Assembly (NCBI RefSeq): GCF_005780165.1
Contig: NZ_VAUV01000008.1
Span: 124,001-188,000, forward strand
Length of the DNA: 64,000 nt
Source: Phragmitibacter flavus
Lineage (GTDB): Bacteria > Verrucomicrobiota > Verrucomicrobiia > Verrucomicrobiales > Verrucomicrobiaceae
Direction of reading: 5' to 3'
Shown: piece by piece, positions 55,818 to 64,000 of the stretch
Layout of the letters: every line of letters starts with the position of its first letter
How positions within the stretch are numbered: the stretch's first letter is position 1
Program-made: the position numbers and the translations under genes
Notes under the pieces: model-generated
What the model was told of the DNA's origin: nothing
The model's input: the letters and a program-made list of their open reading frames with translations, nothing else
Database searches by the model: none

Positions 55818-57983
55818 ATGTCGGCTTCCTCGAAATCCCCCGCTTCCCCCTTTTCGGCCCCCTCCAAAACGGCTTCCCCGCTCGCGTTTTTGCAACCGTT
55901 CGGGAATGATATTTGTGAGTCGTGGCACGAGGCCGAGGTTTCGGTGGCCATGCATGAGGAAGCGCTCGACACCATGCGTTCCCTGGAGGCCGAAGGTCGC
56001 ATCGTTTTGTTGAGCGCCCCACGCGCCGGCCACGGCAAGACCCATTTATTAGGACGCGTAGCCGCCCGACTCCAGCCAGCCTCGGTCGTTGCGGCCCTGC
56101 CTTGGCAAACGCGTGAAGGATTGACCTGGGAGTCCACCGGACGAGGCGTGCTTCAAGATCTCGCGGCCCAACGTGGCACTCCCGGCATGCTCAATGAAGT
56201 TTGCGGAGGCGTGCTTGCCACCTTGTTGCGGCGAATGATTCAAACGGGTCAGGTTCCGAGCGCCAATCCCGGAAAAGCGTTGCGTTTGCTGCAGGAAAAA
56301 CCCATGCAACTTTTTTCCCGCGAAGGCGACGCCAGGCCGTTGAGCGACTGGTTTCATAAGCACTTCACCGCTCTGCGCAAGAAGCTCGCCGCGAGCACCG
56401 GGTTGACCGCTTCCCCCTGGATCGAAGCCTGGCTGCATCGCTTCATGCAAGCCGTTTCCCTTCCGACGAACGAAGCTCTGACCGTTCTATTGCAAGGCAT
56501 TCAAGGCAGGCAGGCCGAACAAAGCGCCGCATGTCTACTGCGACTTTTGTGCCTTTGGAAACCGCTGGTGTTGGTGGCCGATCACATGGACGGACTCTAT
56601 CGCGACACCGAAGCCGGCATGGAAGTCGCCCGCATGTCCTTGGCCCTCACCACGCTTCCGCGTGTGCGGGTGGTGTTGAGCATGAATCAGGATTTGTGGG
56701 ACACCACCCTTGGTCGACAGCTTCCCAGTGCCATGCAGGATCGCTTGAGTGCGCGCAACGTGTCGCTTCACGGTCTCGGATTGGACGAGGCAACCGCCCT
56801 GGTGGAATTGCGCCTCAAGGAAGCACAGGTTGGCGCGGCGGACAGTCGGGCGTTTCTGCAGTTTGTGGATCTCGACAGCTTCTTTGCCACACGTGCGGCC
56901 GGATCGGTCGCCCCTCGCGAACTGCTCCGGTTTGCCGCCCGCCGTTGGTATCGCTGGCTGCATCCCGATGCCGATCCCTCACAGGTTAAATCTACAAAAT
57001 CCACCGCGGACACAGCATCGGCTTCATTCCTGATGGTATCTCCAGACGACCATGATTCCGAACTCGATCGCCTGACCCAAAGTCTCCAACAAGATGCAGG
57101 TGGCAAGGTGGTCGATCTCACGACTTTCGACGGCGAATTTGAACCCGCCCCCGTCGGTGTGGTGCCACTTCCCGAAGACGTGCCCTGGAAAGGTTCTTTT
57201 CTTCTGGGCGACGAAGACGACGGCGATGAGACGCAGTCGGATGCCGAAATCCCCTTGGCAAACCTCTTGCCACCACCGCCGCCCAGCACCCTGCTCAAGT
57301 TGAGCGAGATGATGGCACGTCTGCAAAAACGCAAACCGACGGAGGCGGCATCATCATCACCGGCCTCGGCCAACGACAAACAAACGCCGGCAACGCCTTC
57401 GGAACTGCGCGACCGCTTTGAAGAACTGCGTGCCGGAGCATCCAGCTCGCATCTCGACGAACCCATGTTGCAGGACATCGTGCGGCTCGCCGGACATCGC
57501 TCCGCACTGGTCAAGCACGACGAGCTGGAACTGCCGGGATTGACCGGCCAAACCATCCCTCGCTGGACCTGGCAGGGAATGGAAGTCATCTTCGGAATCG
57601 CTCCGCTGAACCGACCCGAAGATTGGCAACTGCTGGCCAGTTACGTCGCGGGTCGCCTTGCCGAATTCGCCACCGCCGCCGATCAGTTCGGTGAAGCGGC
57701 ACCCGATTTTAAATGGGTCGTCTTCACCCACGAACCTGCGGGTGTCGCCATCCAGAGTCTTTTTGATTCCGCCGTGATCCCCTCCGCGCTTCGTCACTAC
57801 ATGGACGAAGTGAACTTGACCCCTCCTCAACAGGCGGACCTGATCGCCCTGCGCAGTCTGGTCAATGAGTGCTCCTCCCCAACCGACCCCGCACTGACAG
57901 CAGCCCTGCAAACTTTGCTGGCGGACCGCTTGGAATTTTTCTGGCGACGCATCACCCGGCCCCTGAAGGCCTCCGCTTCATAA
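55818..57983 (+). CDS. large P-loop (AAA+/ORC-like) ATPase of unknown function
   Basis: 721 residues, no family recognised. Walker A-like LLSAPRAGHGKTHLL (GKT at 73-75; Pro68 stands where Gly or Ala is usual). Walker B LVLVADHMD at 250-258, sensor-1-like VRVVLSMNQDLW at 283-294 and a sensor-2-like SVAPRELLRFAARRW at 363-377, the order seen in ORC/Cdc6 and STAND-type ATPases. A disordered acidic/Pro linker (about 385-540, with LLPPPPPSTLL) leads to a C-terminal domain of about 170 residues (PRWTWQGMEVIFGIAPL, FKWVVFTHEPAGVAIQS) that I cannot place. Cytoplasmic. It stands alone, with an ABC transporter ATPase gene following after 82 bases. ATP use is likely, function unknown. Confidence 0.75.
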   Translation: MSASSKSPASPFSAPSKTASPLAFLQPFGNDICESWHEAEVSVAMHEEALDTMRSLEAEGRIVLLSAPRAGHGKTHLLGRVAARLQPASVVAALPWQTREGLTWESTGRGVLQDLAAQRGTPGMLNEVCGGVLATLLRRMIQTGQVPSANPGKALRLLQEKPMQLFSREGDARPLSDWFHKHFTALRKKLAASTGLTASPWIEAWLHRFMQAVSLPTNEALTVLLQGIQGRQAEQSAACLLRLLCLWKPLVLVADHMDGLYRDTEAGMEVARMSLALTTLPRVRVVLSMNQDLWDTTLGRQLPSAMQDRLSARNVSLHGLGLDEATALVELRLKEAQVGAADSRAFLQFVDLDSFFATRAAGSVAPRELLRFAARRWYRWLHPDADPSQVKSTKSTADTASASFLMVSPDDHDSELDRLTQSLQQDAGGKVVDLTTFDGEFEPAPVGVVPLPEDVPWKGSFLLGDEDDGDETQSDAEIPLANLLPPPPPSTLLKLSEMMARLQKRKPTEAASSSPASANDKQTPATPSELRDRFEELRAGASSSHLDEPMLQDIVRLAGHRSALVKHDELELPGLTGQTIPRWTWQGMEVIFGIAPLNRPEDWQLLASYVAGRLAEFATAADQFGEAAPDFKWVVFTHEPAGVAIQSLFDSAVIPSALRHYMDEVNLTPPQQADLIALRSLVNECSSPTDPALTAALQTLLADRLEFFWRRITRPLKASAS

Positions 57984-58065
57984 AGCAAAACTCCGTCAAA
58001 AAAACATCCATTCTGCCCCGGGCGCGCTCTTGTGGGCAGCGGGACATGTGTTAGGATGCGCGCTT

Positions 58066-58854
58066 ATGGCAGCACTGGTCCGGGTCAACAGCCTGAAAAT
58101 TCACTTTCCCATTCATGCCGGGTTTCTCCGTCGCAAGGTGGACGAAGTGCGTGCCGTGGACGACGTCAGCTTTGAGGTTCAAGAAGGCACCACTTTGGGA
58201 TTGGTGGGAGAAAGCGGCAGCGGCAAATCCACCTTGGGCCGTGCCCTGCTGAAACTGGTTCCCGCCACCGAAGGTGAAGTTTTTTACCGCGAAACCAGCA
58301 TCCTGCCGCTGCGCGAAGCCGCCTTCCGCCCCATGCGCAAAGAGATGCAGATGATTTTCCAGGATCCGTTTGGTTCGCTGAATCCGCGCATGCGCATTGA
58401 TGAAATCGTCGGCGAACCGCTGCGCATCCATTTCCGCCATCTCGATAAAGCCGGCCGTCGAGACACCGTCGCCGCACTTCTATCAAGAGTCGGTCTTCCG
58501 CCTGAAAGCATGTGGCGTTATCCTCACGAGTTCAGTGGTGGCCAGCGGCAACGCATCGGCATCGCCCGAGCCCTCGCCGTGCAACCGAAGTTTCTGATCT
58601 GCGATGAACCCGTCAGTGCGCTCGATGTCAGCGTGCAGACTCAAATCATCAACTTGCTCAAGGAACTCCAGGAGCAGTTCAAATTAACCTATCTGTTCAT
58701 CGCCCATGATCTTGCCGTGGTGGAACACATGAGCGACGACATCATCGTGATGAACCGTGGCCGCATTGTCGAACAAGGCACCTCCGAGCAGGTGTGCGGC
58801 GATCCCCAGCACGAATACACCAAGAAACTGCTCGCCGCCGTGCCGTCTCTATGA
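58066..58854 (+). CDS. oligopeptide-type ABC transporter ATP-binding protein (OppF-like)
   Basis: 262 residues from ATG at 58066; AGGA lies nine bases upstream. Walker A LVGESGSGKSTLGRALL, Q loop MIFQDPFGSLNPRM, signature EFSGGQRQRIGIARAL, Walker B FLICDEPVSALDVS and switch His in FIAHDLAVVEHM. The C-terminal DPQHEYTKKLLAAVPSL is typical of OppF/DppF. It energises uptake of peptides or similar solutes, normally with a second ATPase (OppD), two permeases and a binding protein. None of these is in the window. Confidence 0.93.
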   Translation: MAALVRVNSLKIHFPIHAGFLRRKVDEVRAVDDVSFEVQEGTTLGLVGESGSGKSTLGRALLKLVPATEGEVFYRETSILPLREAAFRPMRKEMQMIFQDPFGSLNPRMRIDEIVGEPLRIHFRHLDKAGRRDTVAALLSRVGLPPESMWRYPHEFSGGQRQRIGIARALAVQPKFLICDEPVSALDVSVQTQIINLLKELQEQFKLTYLFIAHDLAVVEHMSDDIIVMNRGRIVEQGTSEQVCGDPQHEYTKKLLAAVPSL

Positions 58855-58972
58855 AAATCAGACAAAAGACTTCAAGACAAAAGACCGAAGACCCAGCCGC
58901 GACCCCGCCTGAGCCATTCCGTCTTTTCTGAGCAATTCTTCTGTCTTCCGTCTTCCTGTCTTCTGTCTTCTT
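58855..58972. repeat. AGAAGAC-type low-complexity repeats before the rodA-like gene
   Basis: Left part has AAAAGACTTC, AAAAGACCGAAGACC; right part is built of CTTCTGTCTTCCGTCTTC units, the reverse complement type. The two sides can pair. The ATG at 58973 follows directly, leaving no room for a normal ribosome site. Confidence 0.6.
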
Positions 58973-60169
58973 ATGACCCCGCTTTTTAGAAAATTCCTCG
59001 GCATCAACTGGCTGTTGTTTGCCAACATGATCCTGCTGCTGGTGTGGGGCGTGTGGGCCATTTACAACGCCTCCTCCTTTCGTGACGGAGCCGCGCTCGC
59101 AAGCAAATGGCGCGATCAGGTGCAATGGGGCGCGGTGGGGATGGTGGTGTTTTTCGGTGCGGCGCTGATCGACTACAAATGGATTCGATGGGGAGCAGGA
59201 TTGATGTATATCGCGGGCATTGCGGGCCTTGTAGCGGTGAAACTTTTTGGGATCGACTTGAAAGGGTCCAAGAGTGTCATCGACCTGGGCCCCGTTTCCA
59301 TCCAGCCCTCCCAAATGGCCATTGTTGCCACCATCGCGGTGTTGGCCGTGATCCTTGGTGACATGCATCGCATCACCCCGTGGTTCCGCTACCACTGGTT
59401 GCGCCTCGGAGTTTGTGGCATTCTCGCCGCCGTGCCCATGGCGATGGTCTTAAAAGAACCCGACCTTGGCTCCGCCGCCGTTTACGGTCCCGTGGTTGTC
59501 GCCATGCTGCTGGTCGGCAGCATCCCTTTCCGCTACCTCATCACGCTCTTCCTGGTGGTCATGTGCGTGCTGCCGCTCGCCTACTTTTTCGGCCTCAAAC
59601 CTTACCAGAAGAAACGCGTCGAGGTGTTCACCGACATGCTGATGAACAAAAAAGTCGATGTTCAAGGCGATGCCTGGATGGCCGACAAGGTGCAGATCGC
59701 CGTGGGCTCCGCCGGCTTCGATGGCAAAGGTCCGCTCTCCGTGAAGGTGCTCGACCAGCGTTCCGTGCATCGCACCTTCTTTTCCGAAACCGAGGCCATC
59801 AACGACTTCATTTACGCCGTGATCGTGGAAGAATTCGGCTTCCGCGGCGGCATGTTCCAGATCGCCTTCACCGCCATGATGCTGCTGCAATGTGTCTTTG
59901 TCGCCTTCTATGCCAGGGATCAGCTCGGGCGACTGCTGGCCGTGGGCGTCACGGCCATGATGTTCGCCCATGCCATGCAAAACATGGGCATGAACGTCCT
60001 CATGATGCCCATCACCGGTCTGCCCCTGCCCTTTACCTCCTATGGCGGCACCTTCCTGGTCGTCTGCCTTTTCCTGATGGGCCTGACCCAAAGCGTGTGG
60101 ATTCACCGTAATGTGTCGCCCGTCTCCAATAAACGCCCTGGAGATCAGGACGAAGAAGTCGCCTATTAA
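58973..60169 (+). CDS. RodA/FtsW/SpoVE family peptidoglycan glycosyltransferase
   Basis: 398 residues with about ten transmembrane helices. SEDS proteins polymerise lipid II into glycan strands in the inner membrane, RodA for elongation and FtsW for division. Family marks: KGSKSVIDLGPVSIQPSQMA, the functional Asp in MVLKEPDLGSAAVYGP, large loop with AGFDGKGPLSVKVL and FFSETEAINDFIYAVIVEEF, and the closing PITGLPLPFTSYGGTF. Choice between RodA and FtsW is uncertain; no penicillin-binding protein is adjacent to settle it. Next gene is another membrane protein. Confidence 0.92.
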   Translation: MTPLFRKFLGINWLLFANMILLLVWGVWAIYNASSFRDGAALASKWRDQVQWGAVGMVVFFGAALIDYKWIRWGAGLMYIAGIAGLVAVKLFGIDLKGSKSVIDLGPVSIQPSQMAIVATIAVLAVILGDMHRITPWFRYHWLRLGVCGILAAVPMAMVLKEPDLGSAAVYGPVVVAMLLVGSIPFRYLITLFLVVMCVLPLAYFFGLKPYQKKRVEVFTDMLMNKKVDVQGDAWMADKVQIAVGSAGFDGKGPLSVKVLDQRSVHRTFFSETEAINDFIYAVIVEEFGFRGGMFQIAFTAMMLLQCVFVAFYARDQLGRLLAVGVTAMMFAHAMQNMGMNVLMMPITGLPLPFTSYGGTFLVVCLFLMGLTQSVWIHRNVSPVSNKRPGDQDEEVAY

Positions 60170-60265
60170 CAGATTCGGAGGGGACAATCCCCACCTCAAG
60201 CACGTCGGAGAACCCCATCTGCCAGTTGCTCAAACCCCCAATCGGCCATAGAATTCACCCCCAAG

Positions 60266-62074
60266 ATGATTGATCGATCCAACCCGGCACGTTCCAAGGC
60301 GACGCCATCGCAACTGTTGCTGCGCGCCAGCATCATCGCCGGATTTGCCGCGCTCTTCCTGGTCCAGCTGCTCGTCACCTTCCGCGGACTTTCCTCACCC
60401 GCCGCCATGGAGCAGGCTCAAATGGCCCGCGAAATTGCCCGTGGCGAAGGATTGAGCACCAAAATGATCCGTCCCTTTGCCCTGCGCCAGCAGATGGAGG
60501 CCGGCAAGACCGTGGAGGTCGACCAGATGCCCGAGACCAAGCAGCCGCCGCTGCCCTCGCTGCTGATGGCCCCCATTTTCAAAGGCCTTGAGGTTCATTG
60601 GGAAAACACCGCTGAAACCCGCGTCTATGTGCTCGACCGCGTGGTCGCCGCGCTGTCCCTGTTGTTTTTCATCGGAGCCATGGGGCTGACCCTGCTCACG
60701 GCACAACGATTGTTCGACCAACGCATCGCCAACTGGACCGTCATCACCATGGCTGCCTGCTCCCTGCTCTGGGACCTCGCCACCACGGCCCTCGCCCCGA
60801 TGATGCTGCTGTTTTTTTTCAGCGCCATCATGTTCCTTCTCGTGCTGATGATCGAACGCCATGTCGATCAACGCAGCAACAACATCCTGTCAGCCCTGGG
60901 CATCGGCGTCCTCGCCGTGCTCATGGTGTTCACCAACTGGATGGCCATCTGGCTGCTGCCCGGACTGACCATCGCCGTCGCCCTTCTGGTAAGACCGCGC
61001 GGGTTCCTCATCCTGGTGCTGTTGCCGACCGCCGCCGCCTTAACTTTTTGGGGCATGCGCAACTACCAACTCACCGGCGATGTGCTTGGTGCCGCCAAAT
61101 CCACCTTCCAGGCCATCCTCATCGGCCAGCCTGAAGTGGCCAGCCAGCGCAGCTTCTCCACCGTCCAGTCCGCCATCGATCCGGAAGCCCTGACCCGCCA
61201 CTTCCTTCAGCAGACCGTCATCCAGATCAACAACCTCTATCAAAACCTTGGTGCGGCACTCGCCGCCATCATCTTCTTCCTGGCGCTGCTGCATCCCTTC
61301 AAACGCCAGGAAACCCTCTCCGCCCGTGGAGCCCTTGTCCTGATGTGGCTCGGTGTCTTCATTGGCACGGGCCTGGCCGGAAGCAATCAGGCAGAGACCT
61401 CGGAACGCCAGCTTCATTTCCTCTTTGTCCCGCTCTTCAGCGCCTATGGTCTGGCCTTTCTGTTTGTTCTGTGGGCACGGATCCCCGCCGGTCAGGGAAA
61501 CGGATGGGTGGCGCGCCACAGCATCGCCGCCATCGCCACCGCCATCACGGCGCTGCCGATGCTCCAACTTCTGCCTCCCGCCATCTCCGCCGGCATCCGC
61601 AACAAAGGCATGATGGCGCAGTGGCCGCCCTACCTCCCCGAACGCTTGGCCCTGCTCAAACCCATGGTGGGCGAGAATGAGGTGCTCGTGTCTGATATGC
61701 CTTGGGCGATTGCCTGGTATAGCGACCGACCCTGCATCTGGCTGCCTCGCGACCCGGCACAACTTGAAGAGATTCGCACGCTTGCCACCAGCCGCCAAAA
61801 ATCCGTGGCCGGACTGGTATTGACCCCATGGTCGACCAGAGGCGACGCCATCAATTCCGGCCTGACCAACGAATACGAACCCTGGGCACCGCAGATTTAT
61901 TATGGCACCGGACAGTGGCACGGGGTCGACACCATGGCCCAGCAAACCGCCTTTCCCTTTCGCAGGTTTTTCCCCCTTCATGGTCGGTTCGGCACCGGCG
62001 GTCGTCTGATCCTCGAAATGGTCTTCATGACCGACCGGGCGCGTTGGGAGACAACAGAACCAAATCCTGATTGA
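60266..62074 (+). CDS. GT39/ArnT-like multipass membrane protein
   Basis: 602 residues. About ten hydrophobic helices between residues 15 and 460, then a soluble C-terminal part (about 470-602: NEVLVSDMPWAIAWYSDRPCI, PTRGDAI-type loop, HGVDTMAQQTAFP). The first loop, AAMEQAQMAREIARGEGLST ... KQPPLPSLLMAPIFKGL, matches the acidic residue plus PPL pattern of GT-C enzymes that use polyprenyl-phosphate sugars. Substrate unknown. The downstream gene is xseB, 67 bases on. Family membership is likely, not certain. Confidence 0.75.
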   Translation: MIDRSNPARSKATPSQLLLRASIIAGFAALFLVQLLVTFRGLSSPAAMEQAQMAREIARGEGLSTKMIRPFALRQQMEAGKTVEVDQMPETKQPPLPSLLMAPIFKGLEVHWENTAETRVYVLDRVVAALSLLFFIGAMGLTLLTAQRLFDQRIANWTVITMAACSLLWDLATTALAPMMLLFFFSAIMFLLVLMIERHVDQRSNNILSALGIGVLAVLMVFTNWMAIWLLPGLTIAVALLVRPRGFLILVLLPTAAALTFWGMRNYQLTGDVLGAAKSTFQAILIGQPEVASQRSFSTVQSAIDPEALTRHFLQQTVIQINNLYQNLGAALAAIIFFLALLHPFKRQETLSARGALVLMWLGVFIGTGLAGSNQAETSERQLHFLFVPLFSAYGLAFLFVLWARIPAGQGNGWVARHSIAAIATAITALPMLQLLPPAISAGIRNKGMMAQWPPYLPERLALLKPMVGENEVLVSDMPWAIAWYSDRPCIWLPRDPAQLEEIRTLATSRQKSVAGLVLTPWSTRGDAINSGLTNEYEPWAPQIYYGTGQWHGVDTMAQQTAFPFRRFFPLHGRFGTGGRLILEMVFMTDRARWETTEPNPD

Positions 62075-62141
62075 CCTCCCCGCTTCATTCCACTTGCGAG
62101 CAGCCGCCAAGCAGGCATGGTAACCGGCTCGCGCCATCACC

Positions 62142-62498
62142 ATGTCCGACCAAGAACGCCCTATCGAAGAACTCGGCTTTGAAGAAGCCATGGAGTCTCT
62201 GGACACCCTCGTGTCCTCGCTCGAAAGCGGCCAGCTCCCCTTGGAAGAAATGGTCGGCGCTTATGAACGCGGCATGGCCCTGCTCCGGGTCTGCCGTTCC
62301 CGCATCGACACGGCAAGACGCCGCGTCGAAGCCATCAACCTCAACCTCGAAGGCAAAACTCAAGCGACCCTCACCGAATTCGCGCCCATGGACACCCCGG
62401 AAACAGCCTCCCCCGCTTCCCCGGCCTCTCCCAAACGCAGTTCAAAAAGCAAAGAGCCCGGCGACAAAGCCGGCTCCGGTGAAATCCGCCTCTTCTAG
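62142..62498 (+). CDS. xseB: exodeoxyribonuclease VII small subunit
   Basis: 118 residues. The conserved core GFEEAMESLDTLVSSLESGQ, then LEEMVGAYERGMALLRVCR, forms the helical hairpin that binds XseA; the complex digests single-stranded DNA. The family is usually 60-90 residues; here an extra Ala/Ser/Pro/Lys-rich tail (ASPASPASPKRSSKSKEPG) is added. The xseB-dxs order is common in bacteria. No xseA in the window. Confidence 0.92.
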   Translation: MSDQERPIEELGFEEAMESLDTLVSSLESGQLPLEEMVGAYERGMALLRVCRSRIDTARRRVEAINLNLEGKTQATLTEFAPMDTPETASPASPASPKRSSKSKEPGDKAGSGEIRLF

Positions 62499-62527
62499 CT
62501 CGTCCGATTGAAATAAATCCTACCACC

Positions 62528-64000
62528 ATGGCGGAACTTCCTCACATCCACTCACCAGCCGACCTCAAAGCTCTTCCCCAGGAACAGCTCGCTGACCTCG
62601 CAGAAAAAATCCGGCAGGATCTCATCACCACCCTGGCGGAAACCGGCGGCCACCTCGGCCCCAACCTCGGCGTTGTCGAACTCAGCATTGCCCTCCATCG
62701 CGTCTTCAACACCCCGAAAGACAAGTTCATCTTCGACGTCGCCCATCAGGCTTATGTCCACAAAATGCTCACCGGGCGCTGGGACAAAATCCACACCATC
62801 CGCCAATACGAAGGCCTTAATGGCTTCTGCCTGCGCACCGAATCCGAACACGACTGCTACGGCGCAGGCCACGCCGGCACCGCCGTCTCCGCCGCTCTCG
62901 GCATGGCCGTTGGGCGCGACCTCCGTGGCGCCGAAGACGAAAACGTCGTCTGCATCGCCGGCGACGCCGCCTTTACCTGCGGCCCCACCTTCGAAGCTCT
63001 CAACAACGTCGCCGCGCAGACCAAAAAGTTCATTTTGGTCCTCAACGACAACGAATGGTCCATCGACCGCAACGTCGGTGCCATTGCCAAATACCTCAAC
63101 CAGATCAACACCCACCCCACCTACGCCCACCTCCACCAGACCGCCGCCGGCCTGCTGGAAAAAATCGGAGGCAAAACCATCCGCCGCATCGCTGGCAAGG
63201 TTGAAGAAAGCGCCAAGGGTCTGTTGCTCACCACCAACTCCCAGCCAAGCCCCACCACCTCCGTCATCTTCGAAGAATTTGGCTTCCGCTACTACGGCCC
63301 CATCGACGGACACGACCTGCCGTTGCTGATCAAAACTTTTGAGTTCCTCAAAACTCAAAACCAGCCTGTCATCCTCCACATCATCACCGAAAAAGGCCGC
63401 GGCTACCGCCCTGCGCTTGATGATCCAGGCAAGTTCCACGGACTCGGCAAATACAACATCGAAACCGGCGAGACCCAGGCCACCGCCTCCCCCACCTACT
63501 CGCAAATCTACGCCCGCAGCGTCACCGATTTCGCCAAGGCCGATGAAAAAATCGTCGCCATCACCGCTGCCATGCCAGGCGGCACCGGCCTCAGCGTCTT
63601 CAAGAAGGAAATCCCCGAACGTTATTACGACGTCGGCATCGCCGAAGAACACGCGGCCCTGTTTGCCTGCGGCCTCGCCGTCCAGGGACTCAAACCTTTC
63701 CTCACCATCTACTCGACCTTCATGCAACGCGCCTATGACATGATCGTTCATGACATGGCGATTCAAAACCTCCCTGTCCGTCTCGCCATGGACCGCGGCG
63801 GTCTCTCCGGCGACGACGGCCCAACGCACCACGGCCTGTTTGACATCGGTTACCTCCGTCCCGTCCCCAACATCGTCCACATGCAGCCCAAGGACGAAGA
63901 CGAATTCGTCGACATGCTGTGGACCATGGCCAACTACGAAGCCGGCCCCATCGCCATCCGTTACCCACGTGGCAACGGACCCGGCGTCACTCCAAAAGAC
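62528..64000 (+). CDS. dxs: 1-deoxy-D-xylulose-5-phosphate synthase (3' end outside window)
   Basis: 491 codons seen; the frame is open at the window end (full length normally about 620-640). First enzyme of the MEP isoprenoid pathway: pyruvate plus glyceraldehyde 3-phosphate, thiamine diphosphate dependent. Motifs: GGHLGPNLGVVELSIALH, AHQAYVHKMLTGR, GAGHAGTAVSAALGMA, the ThDP/Mg part at 145-150 (GDAAFTCGPTFEALNN, where most bacteria have GDGAITAG), LNDNEWSIDRNVG, and catalytic Glu in YDVGIAEEHAAL. The GDAAF variant is like that of Chlamydiae, consistent with a PVC origin. Starts 30 bases after xseB. Confidence 0.95.
   Translation, partial: MAELPHIHSPADLKALPQEQLADLAEKIRQDLITTLAETGGHLGPNLGVVELSIALHRVFNTPKDKFIFDVAHQAYVHKMLTGRWDKIHTIRQYEGLNGFCLRTESEHDCYGAGHAGTAVSAALGMAVGRDLRGAEDENVVCIAGDAAFTCGPTFEALNNVAAQTKKFILVLNDNEWSIDRNVGAIAKYLNQINTHPTYAHLHQTAAGLLEKIGGKTIRRIAGKVEESAKGLLLTTNSQPSPTTSVIFEEFGFRYYGPIDGHDLPLLIKTFEFLKTQNQPVILHIITEKGRGYRPALDDPGKFHGLGKYNIETGETQATASPTYSQIYARSVTDFAKADEKIVAITAAMPGGTGLSVFKKEIPERYYDVGIAEEHAALFACGLAVQGLKPFLTIYSTFMQRAYDMIVHDMAIQNLPVRLAMDRGGLSGDDGPTHHGLFDIGYLRPVPNIVHMQPKDEDEFVDMLWTMANYEAGPIAIRYPRGNGPGVTPKD

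Noticed and set aside
61040-63880. Long minus-strand frames opposite the GT39-like gene and dxs (388 and 442 codons)
   Set aside because: Shadows with no domain signal; the plus-strand genes explain the region.

Overview
The window looks like chromosomal DNA of a verrucomicrobium, probably order Verrucomicrobiales. Evidence: a four-gene Verru_Chthon prepilin cassette behind a PEP-CTERM/autotransporter-repeat protein, a DUF1592/DUF1552 'planctomycete-type' cytochrome gene pair, a Tat-exported Gfo/Idh/MocA oxidoreductase, a DUF3276 PUR protein and a chlamydia-like Dxs. GC content is fairly high and gene density ordinary. I see no rRNA or tRNA genes, CRISPR, phage or complete insertion sequence. 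The assignment rests on protein families read by eye, not on a search.

Layout. 1-4240 (minus): DUF1592 and DUF1552 genes split by a small four-helix-bundle gene lying in repeats. 4637-11590 (plus): two tandem giant secreted ELWxxDGT-repeat proteins with near-identical tails. 11656-13032 (minus): Gfo/Idh/MocA oxidoreductase. 13276-17129 (plus): a very large sensor kinase with PA14 and OB-like modules, coupled to a NarL-type regulator. 17214-25633 (minus): PEP-CTERM protein fused in frame to vccA, then vccB, vccC and vccD, all overlapping. 25829-28284 (plus): helical-repeat secreted protein and surE. 28281-32203 (minus): a YdbH-like envelope-bridging protein and a lipoprotein joining YnbE-like and YdbL-like parts. 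32274-33709: AlkZ-related protein, a MITE-like inverted repeat and an AT-rich orphan gene. 33751-38802 (minus): rhodanese, RluA-type synthase and two glycosyltransferases.

38965-47081: secreted dienelactone hydrolase, beta-propeller/LamG lipoprotein, trpS, PUR protein, cimA, mgtE and a tiny lipoprotein. 47184-54898 (minus): EF-hand protein, smc, CbiX/DR2241 protein and HAD phosphatase. 54962-57983: a membrane coiled-coil protein and an unrecognised 721-residue P-loop ATPase. 58066-64000 (plus): OppF-like ATPase, RodA/FtsW, GT39-like membrane protein, xseB and dxs (cut by the window end).

How genes work together. The clearest functional units are the DUF1592/DUF1552 pair, the kinase-regulator pair, the translationally coupled vcc cassette, the YdbH/YnbE-YdbL envelope module and xseB-dxs. 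Most of the rest is housekeeping or cell-surface material. The most unusual observations are the PEP-CTERM/VccA fusion, the YnbE-YdbL fusion lipoprotein, the four-helix-bundle unit inside an operon, the duplicated ELWxxDGT pair and the orphan ATPase.
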